A stretch of DNA of 64,000 nt from Mycogone perniciosa (Eukaryota; Ascomycota; Sordariomycetes; Hypocreales; Hypocreaceae). The notes beneath the pieces are model-generated. The model did no database searches and had not been told where the DNA came from. It saw nothing but the letters and a program-made list of their open reading frames with translations. The stretch covers positions 62,001 through 126,000 of the forward strand of contig JAOALB010000005.1 in assembly GCA_025331125.1 (NCBI GenBank), given 5' to 3'. The position numbers and the translations under genes are program-made. Positions 56,812 through 64,000 of this stretch are shown here, piece by piece (position 1 is the stretch's first letter; each line of letters starts with the position of its first letter).

Positions 56812-58288
56812 TCACGGATCTCCAGTCTGACTGCACTCTCCTAGAATAATCTTAGCGGCGTTGTCAGCGCCATTGCCATTTCTTCGGCAGATTTCGGCTA
56901 GATATTTTGCCTTTTGTTTAATAGCATCCGACTGTTTCCCTAATAGCACATCTAGCAGTTCTCGTGAGAGTTCTTCGGCTGTCCATTGTGGCTTTGTGGC
57001 CCTGCTTCCCCATCGACCGATACCTAGGAGCTCAACGCGCTGGGCGTATTCGTAACAGTCTGTCCACTGCGGAAGCACGACATGCGGGATGCCAGAGCTG
57101 TGACTATTTTAGACGCTTGGACAAATAATGTTGAGCTGAGTGAGGAAACTTACAGGACAGCTTCATTGTATGAGTTTGCACCCCCGTGGTGTACCGAGCA
57201 CACTACATGTCCAGTCTGAAGAATGGCAATCGGTTCAGTCTGGAACCAGTCAACTATTCTTACAATATCTGCTTTCAGCTCTCCCTCAAAAATCTCATAG
57301 ATCTTAGATCCAGGTTCCAGAACTTTGTAGTCGCCTCTCCGCTTCAACATCCAGAAAACCTGCAGCTGAGCATCAATGCCAGGTCGCTTCTTAAATGTGT
57401 CCAATACAATCCTAAGCGCGCGCGCAAGCTCTATTGCTTGATCCTCTGCAATGCGAAAGAGAGATCCCAGGTAACGTAGACTGTTGGTGCTTTTGCCAGC
57501 CACGCCCCGAGCTCCGGATCCGATTCTGAGATTGGTGGGGCATGCCGGATAATGGGACCACAGGGGAAGATATGAGATGGAAGAATGAGAGGAAAGTCGA
57601 GTTCTGGCAAAGTACTGACTAGGATCTTGACATCTGCTGGTCGACTGTGGAGTAGATCAATCGGGGTCCTCAAGTGATGCCAGATACTTCGTCACCTCGT
57701 TCTTATGGTTGTCGTTTGTAAATGCTCTGACCAAATGAACAAAGTAGTAAATATTGAGCGGTATCAAGTGCCACGGAACAGGGTAGGGAAAGCCAGAAAA
57801 GAGCCTATGATGCATGAGTAATCTCGAGCTCCACCTTTGGGTCATCGTGGCTGACTGCAGCGAGGCTGATGTACTTACACGGGAAATTTCCACAGACCAA
57901 CGGCCACAGGCTGACTTGGTCTCGCAAACTCCTTGATGGCGTTCGGACTGAGGCAGGTAAACTTGACTCCTAGGTGATAGCAAGCCGTGAGCCCTGCAGT
58001 CATGAGGCTATTAACCACGACGAGATCGGCATCGACTTCCTTGATGATGCCTTCTATAGACACGACAATCTTTACCAGCTGCGGACCGGTGTAAGGAACG
58101 AATATTTTCATTGTGTCTTGGATGGCACGAGGGGTATTGGAAAAACCCGGAGACGCCAAGTAGGAGTCAGGATAGTAGTAATCGCGAGAGTCGATTTGGT
58201 TAAAGTTCTCCTTCAAAGCCTCTCCCATGGAGAATCCCTCGATTTGATGGAAGATAATGGGCTTGGCTTGTGGCACTGTATGACGCAT
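56812..58288 (-). pseudogene. decayed UDP-glycosyltransferase (GT1 family)
   Basis: Fungal GT1-type UDP-sugar transferase remains run in order: an acceptor-side segment (VVVNSLMTAGLTACYHLGV), an intron at 57805-57878, then LPSHIFPCGPI, an AWLAKAP segment, LGSLFRIAEDQA, the donor-binding signature VHHGGANSYNEAV, an intron at 57104-57153, and a final exon with GIPHVVLPQW. Two frame breaks have no splice explanation: near 57668-57674, and near 57471, where one base appears lost just before the LGSLF segment. The usual N-terminal part (about 60-100 residues with the GHxxP-like start) is also missing. Codons between the breaks stay family-like, so decay is recent. A sequencing error could mimic one break, less likely both. 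It lies beside the FSH hydrolase and polyketide synthase and may once have glycosylated their product. Confidence 0.75.
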
Positions 58289-59249
58289 TCGGGAAGGGCA
58301 CTCAACTACGAAGTACTCCGTACATGTACTCCATATAATACTTCGTAGATTATGAATGCAAACCCGGAGGGTTCGTAATGAGAATTATTATTACAGCATT
58401 TGGGCAAATGTACGAAGTCGAACGGCTGATATCAAGGGCAAAAGATTGGATCATGCATGTCTCAGTTGAGATGGTGCTACCGGGAGTTTACGATGCACCA
58501 TCAGCGCCACATCAACCGCAAAAACACATTTCCAAAACACTACTCCGTACTTCGTACATTATCTTAATATAAGTATTTATTGATATCTTTAATCATTCAT
58601 AATTTTACAAAAATCTAAATAAAGTGTTTCAGTATATATACTATAAGTAATATATTTATATATATTTCTCCTCTGTTATATAATGCAGTTAATAGGGCAC
58701 ATAATACGAAGTATACGGAGTGAGATTTTGCGCAAATGGTTTTTGGGAATTGTTTTTGCGGTTGATGTGGCGCCTATGGACGACCGTACGAGTAGGGCAA
58801 TGGATTCACACGAAGTCCACAGAGAAAGGGCGTGGAGGGTAATGGTGCAATCCATATCCATTGTGTGGTAAGACTAAGAAGAGATGTATTGGGGGTCAAG
58901 TCATTCCCTTTACAATTGGTATGACGACACACACATATCTTACGTTCTGTTTTCGAGTTCTCGCTGTTCGCAGCCACGATTCTTCCGCAAACCTTGTCTC
59001 AATAGCCTCCGAACGGCCAATTACAACGTCGTGATCTACCCTAGGAGCATTTGTTGTCGTACTTCTGTGGAAATGGACATGAGAGATGGTGCTTTTTGAC
59101 TTGTGTTTGTTCCTTCTTCTATTAATAGATATTACTACTACTGCAGCGTTCATTACTAAGATCTAGATGCAAGGTCCTGGTGACGAAAGCGAAACCTCAA
59201 GCGCCATACGAAGTACTCCGTACATGGAGTAATATATCCAACCAGAGGA
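58289..59249. other. gene-free stretch with motif pairs and AT-rich island
   Basis: Contains motif clusters at 58306-58348, 58540 and 58709, and an AT-rich island at about 58560-58685. No gene recognised. Confidence 0.5.
58306..58348. repeat. inverted set of TACGAAGTA / TACTCCGTA motifs
   Basis: TACGAAGTACTCCGTAC, then TACTCCATA and TACTTCGTAG within 43 bases; the ends are inverted copies and could form a hairpin. Confidence 0.7.
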
Positions 59250-60204
59250 CTATGACTCCACCTTGATCCACGTACTCTGAATGGCGTTGGCCAACTCGCT
59301 AATCGTCGTCTCATCGCGCGGCACTGTGTGGCCTTTGCCGTGGTCAAACAGAACTGCTGTGTCCTCGTCGCACATACTGTACAGCGCCATGGCGCCATGT
59401 ATGTAAGGATCCTTACAGCCGACAATGTGACATGTCGGGATGTCGATCATGTCCTCGCATTCATCAGAGAGGATAACCTTGACTTTCCCATCATCGAGGC
59501 GGACAGGCGGCCAACCGGCAAAGAACGTGGCGTACTGTTGGCCAATATTAAACCCGACACCACTTATCTGCAGACAATACGAAGTAGGGGAATTGAGGCT
59601 GCTAGCTCACCTTGATACGGCGAGGTCTGCCTTCTTCCTCAAATCGACGACGCTCCTCGAGGATGAGTGTGGCTGCCGTTGTGGCTCCCTCCGAGTAGCC
59701 CAGAATACCCTGCTCAACCAATCAGTCTGGATGTTGGAAGATTACAAGTTGTTTCTCATTAGGCCTTACATCAATCTCTGGATCCGCATCTATAATGTCA
59801 AAAAGCTGAGACATCGAGGACATAACTGCTGGCGCAGCAAACGCCTCAGCGTCGGACACCAATAGGCGCATCGTATCCTCAGGGGAATTGGTCTGTGGGA
59901 GATCTCTGATCTTTGAGATCATTTTATCCAAGTTTCCCATGCCGTCAAAGTCCATAAACCGGTAGAGAGGCCCAGCGCCAAAGTAATTCTCAAAGCCAGG
60001 TGGCGGCATGGCATTGGCAAAGCCGTCGATCCATTTGAACTCGACATCAGATTTCTCAATGGCATCGATGAAGGGCGCCAGCTGAACCTGGAAGTTCTGG
60101 GATCGGTCAGTTGCCACCTTGGAGGCGATATCATGCGCAGGAAACGAAGTGATTTAGCTTACTGAGGCGCTACCATAGGCGCCGTGAAGACAAAGGACCT
60201 TCAT
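59250..60204 (-). CDS. FSH-type serine hydrolase (LovG-like thioesterase candidate)
   Basis: Four exons (60163-60204, 59770-60096, 59611-59709, 59250-59567) join in frame to 261 residues. The protein begins MKVLCLHGAYGSAS and continues NFQVQL, the FSH1 family opening. The nucleophile is Ser129 in GYSEGA; the acid is likely Asp in VGCKDPYIH and the base His in GKGHTVP. Introns are 66, 60 and 43 bases. FSH hydrolases include LovG, which releases the polyketide from a highly reducing PKS; this gene is divergent from the polyketide synthase about 1.3 kb away, so a product-release or ester-cleaving role in that pathway is a fair inference. A TATA-like sequence lies about 95 bases upstream. It looks intact, unlike the glycosyltransferase on its other side. 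Confidence 0.88.
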
Positions 60205-60295
60205 GATGGCTAGTGAGTACGGCGTGTTTACTGAAGATACGATAGAGCGAGCGTAGTGTGATGAATTCTTGTCCAGTTGAAGGTTGAATCTCTTG

Positions 60296-60304
60296 TTATA
60301 TATA
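60296..60304 (-). promoter_or_regulatory. TATA-like box of the FSH hydrolase gene
   Basis: Minus-strand sequence GGTATATATAAC lies about 95 bases before the FSH start codon. Position fits a core promoter; untested. Confidence 0.4.
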
Positions 60305-60626
60305 CCAAGATGAAATAAACTTGACAAAAGAGTCCGTTTTGGGCTGCATGGTTTGAAACCGATGCTTCAGGAAAGCAGACTGATCTTACTATTCCGTACG
60401 AAGTACGAAGTACATGACGGTCACTCAATATCATCCTTTCGGTGAGTGGCGGCTGCTGACCGGAAAAGGCAATGGTATCAATGCACTTCGTAACAACTCG
60501 CGAATCGGACCATTCTGTTTCTCATTCAGGCACTGATCCGACCCAATGAGATTAGACATGCTTGCGGAGAGAGTCAGATAACCCTGCTAGGAGAGGGAGC
60601 TATGAATATTAAGGCAAAGAAAGAAT

Positions 60627-60761
60627 TGAATCTCACCGAGTACTCCATACTCCATGCCAGTAGTCTGTGCTTGTCGTTTGCGGTGGCCTAGCCAACCACC
60701 ACGCTTTTGGCAACCCCGAGCTCTCAGTGAATGCATATGGAGTACGGAGTACGGAGTACAT
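60627..60761. repeat. cluster of TACGGAGTA-type motifs
   Basis: GAGTACTCCATACTCCAT at the left and ATGGAGTACGGAGTACGGAGTACAT at the right form an inverted pair spaced by about 80 bases. Confidence 0.7.
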
Positions 60762-61548
60762 TTTTGTATTACTAAGTGTCTTAGCCATGAGTCGCTTATG
60801 TCTCTACCTTCTTTATTGTTACTCATCCTGTGTTGTGATGAGTATTAATATTGGGCAGCATTCCTTAGGACCCAGGCATATTGGCATGCCATGTGTCTGT
60901 GACATGCATGGAACTCTCAACCAAGCAATTCACTATGACTGTAATAGGAGGCCGGCATCATTGCGTGTCCGGACTTGACATACCTGGAATGTCTCATCTT
61001 ACAATGCTATGGGCTTTTCTTTTCTAACTACTAACACAACAAACGAGCAGTTCTCGAACAGTTGCACCTGCATGTGGATCACAAAAAGCAAAGTTGTCTG
61101 TCCCAAAGGTGTGACGGAGGGACCTCTTCAAGTAACGGAACCAGCTCTAGGCCTGCGCTAATGAAATTACTATGGCAATATCTTATTCTCAATTGTCAAT
61201 GAGGAAAATGAAGAGAGCTGACTGCAACCGCAACCGGGGATACCGTATTATGTCGGCACAATCGTGTTGGTGGATCCGGTGGATTCATCGTGGGGGCGGA
61301 GTTATGTGCTCGTAATTGGTGTCTCATCGCTTCCGCGCATAGATTCACCTTGGAAAAAGGATTGAGTAATACCTGCATATTGGAGAGGATTGTATGCTGT
61401 TGCCTAGGCCAACCGTTTAGGACAGCCAAACCTTATAATAAATGAATTGTATCTCCCATAATCAGTTTGTTTTCACTCATACACTTCTGGATGATACCAG
61501 AGGAAGTGTCAGAGTGTTCGTGGTCGAATAATCTTACCATCTTCCATC

Positions 61549-64000
61549 ATGATGAACATTAATATCAGTGTATCACCCGATGACATGACGAGGCGCGAGG
61601 GCCCAATGCCCATTGCCGTTGTGGGGATGTCATGTCGTCTGTCGGGAGATGTCTCGACAATTGATGACTTCTGGACGATGCTGTCTCGTTCACGAAACGG
61701 ATGGCGATCTATGCCCGAGGACAGATTCTCAGCAAAGGCCTTCTACCACCCGAATCCACAGAAGAAGGGCTGCTTTAACAGCAAAGGAGGGTACTTTATG
61801 AACCATGACTTGTCACGGTTTGACGCTCCGTTCTTTCAGCTTACCAAGCAGGAGGCTATCGCAATGGGTATTTCTTGTCTCCTGTTTTCATAATGGTGTT
61901 AGTGGTGGACTAACAATTTGATAGATCCCCAGCAAAGACTGTTATTAGAGTGCACATACGAAGCACTCGAAAATGCTGGATTCCCAAAGGAATACATAGC
62001 AGGAAGTAACATGGGCGTCTTCGTGGGCGGTACAACATCCGACTACCGCCTGGGAACATTAAGAGACACGAGCCAGACTCCCATGTATGATGTCACAGGC
62101 AACCACCAGTCTATCCAGGCCGGTCGCATCTCATATTTCTTTGACTTGCATGGACCCTCCTTTTCAGTGGATACTGCATGCTCATCTGGTTTGTATGCGC
62201 TGCATTGCGCGGTTCAGAGCATTCGCTCCGGTGACTCAGACTCAGCTATTGTAGCAGGATGCAGTCTGCATCTTCAGCCGCACGACATGATCTCCATGTC
62301 ACTTCTAGGGTGAGTTTGCCTCCTCACATTCTCTAGTGAATGAGCTGACCAGACGAAGCCTTTTCAATGAGCATGGTAAGACATTTGCCTTTGATCACCG
62401 CGCCAAGTCTGGCTTTGCCCGGGGTGAAGGTGTGGGCTGTATAATCCTCAAACCCTTGGACCAGGCCATCAAAGATAACGACAAGATTCGCTCCATAATC
62501 GTCAATACGGGGATCAACCAGGACGGCAAGACTGCTGGCCTCACAAACCCCAGCGGTGCGGCACAGGAGAGACTGATGCGTGAAGTTTATGCTCGCGCAA
62601 ACATCTCTCCAGAAGACACAGGTTTCGTCGAGGCTCACGGCACAGGGACCAGGGCAGGAGATCCGATTGAGGCCAGTTCGATCTACCGCGTCTTCGGTAA
62701 AGGTCGCACAAAGCGAGCGCCCTTGTATATGGGCTCTGTGAAGTCCAACGTTGGCCACTTGGAGAACGCCAGCGGCATCATCTCCGTCATCAAGGCGACA
62801 TTGATGCTGGAGAAGGGATTCATCCTGCCCAATGTCAACTTCGAGAAAGCGAACGAGGCGATCCCCTTGAATAAGTGGAACATCAAAGTCCCCGTCAACG
62901 TCCGGCCATGGCCCAAGAACAAGCGATTTATCAGCATTAATAGCTTTGGCTTTGGCGGATCAAATGCACATGCTGTCCTCGAACGTCACCCCGTGGGTCT
63001 CGCCGACATGCAACAGGGGGACCGGAACATTACATCAAAACTCTTCGTTGTTTCTGCTCACGACGAGGGTGCAGTCAAGCGGGCGGCTGCACAGCTCGGC
63101 ATCTACGTTGAGCAGCACCCAGAGGTCTTCCAAAAATGTCTAATTCAGGACATGGCCTATACGCTCGGCGAGAGAAGATCACATCTTCCCTGGCGTATCG
63201 CCATCACGGCATCATCGTGCGACGAACTCGCGAACGCCTTGAACGGCGTGGGTGCCATCCCTGGAAGAGCAACTCGGGTGCCGAAGCTTGCCTTTGTATA
63301 TACTGGCCAGGGGGCGCAATGGGCAGAGATGGGCAAGGAGCTAATGGATAGTCATCCTATTTTTGCCAACACTGTCAGGACTTGCAGTCATTACCTCGAG
63401 GAACTTGGCGCAGAGTTCTCTTTGTTGGAGGAACTCACCAAAGGTAAGGAGGAGTCTATCGTCAACGAGGCGCACATTTCCCAACCGATCTGCACAGCGA
63501 TCCAGCTTGGCCTCACGGCCCTGTTAGCATCTTGGGGAGTCAAACCTTCTGCAGTCATTGGCCACTCCAGTGGTGAAATTGGGGCGGCGTTTGCTACTGG
63601 TGCTATCAGTCTCCAGGATGCAATGGCTGTGGCTTACTTCCGTGGTAAAGTGGCCTCCCAGATCAAGGTGAAGTACCCGAATCTTCGTGGAGCCATGCTT
63701 GCTGTCGGTGCTGGAGCCGCCGAAGTAGGGAGTATCATCAAGTCTCTTCACCTGGAGAACATCACGGTGGCCTGTGAGAATTCGCGCAATTCCATCACAG
63801 CATCAGGTGATGAGGAAGCTGTTGACCTTCTTGCTGCCGAGCTGGAAAGCCGAAGCGTCTTTAACCGCAAGCTGCGCGTCAACATGGCGTATCACTCATC
63901 CCACATGCAGCTGGTTGCAGATGACTACAAGGCAGCCATCAAGTATACGACTTCCACGTCTACAATTGGTGTGGAATTCTACTCTTCTCTTCTGGGAAAT
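61549..64000 (+). CDS. type I polyketide synthase, N-terminal part, runs off right edge
   Basis: Exons 61549-61867, 61925-62309 and 62359 to the edge join in frame for about 782 residues with no stop. The ketosynthase starts at about 20 (PIAVVGMSCRLSG) and shows DPQQRLLLE, the catalytic Cys in DTACSSGLYALH, His in EAHGTGT and His in SNVGHLE, then INSFGFGGSNAH. An acyltransferase follows (FVYTGQGAQWAEMG, then the catalytic Ser in IGHSSGEIGAA). The later domains lie outside the window. The order and wording fit a fungal iterative, probably highly reducing synthase, which makes a polyketide in the cytosol from malonyl-CoA. Introns are 57 and 49 bases. The adjacent FSH hydrolase may release the product. 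No lesion seen in the visible part. Confidence 0.93.

Larger units (their letters stand above)
60205..61548. other. divergent intergenic region, FSH hydrolase and polyketide synthase
   Basis: 1.34 kb shared upstream region. It contains TACGAAGTACGAAGTAC near 60397 and a motif cluster at 60627-60761. Any binding site for a pathway regulator would be expected here, but none is clear. Confidence 0.5.

Overview
The window looks like genomic DNA of a filamentous ascomycete (Pezizomycotina; probably a Sordariomycete, perhaps Hypocreales, judged from remembered family resemblance only). Genes lie singly on both strands, carry short GT-AG introns of about 43-93 bases with CTRAY-like branch sites, and sit in large intergenic spaces. 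Families include HET-domain proteins, F-box/ankyrin proteins, a PIWI-clade Argonaute, an RdRP, an SRPK kinase, a flavohaemoglobin and a polyketide synthase. I recognised no tRNA, rRNA or CRISPR array. A short motif, TACGGAGTA (often joined to TACGAAGTA), recurs dozens of times between genes.

Layout. 1-7 kb: edge fragment, HET protein, secreted GH20 hexosaminidase. 8.4-19 kb: an RNA-silencing neighbourhood, with a broken RdRP-SF1 helicase fusion on the minus strand, a small P-loop (AAA_28-like) gene divergent from it, and an apparently intact Argonaute. 19.5-28.7 kb: second HET protein, F-box/ankyrin protein, flavohaemoglobin, small coiled-coil protein. 29.8-45.6 kb: housekeeping genes, namely an SRPK kinase with a 1.88-kb first intron, the ER protein Lunapark, an ankyrin/zinc-finger protein, an Imh1-type GRIP golgin and a SWIRM protein. 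45.6-52.9 kb: about 7 kb without a supportable gene, full of simple repeats. 52.9-56.2 kb: an intron-rich large GTPase of the SLIP-GC/dynamin-like type with three GC-AG introns. 56.8-64 kb: edge of a biosynthetic locus, with a decayed UDP-glycosyltransferase, an FSH-type serine hydrolase and the 5' part of a polyketide synthase that runs off the window.

How they fit. RdRP and helicase act together in RNA silencing (in fission yeast Rdp1 works with Hrr1; in Neurospora SAD-1 with SAD-3), and Argonaute uses the resulting small RNAs, so the 8-19 kb block is functionally coherent although its amplification arm looks dead. HET and ankyrin genes are typical of nonself-recognition regions. The FSH hydrolase beside the polyketide synthase resembles a product-release pair.
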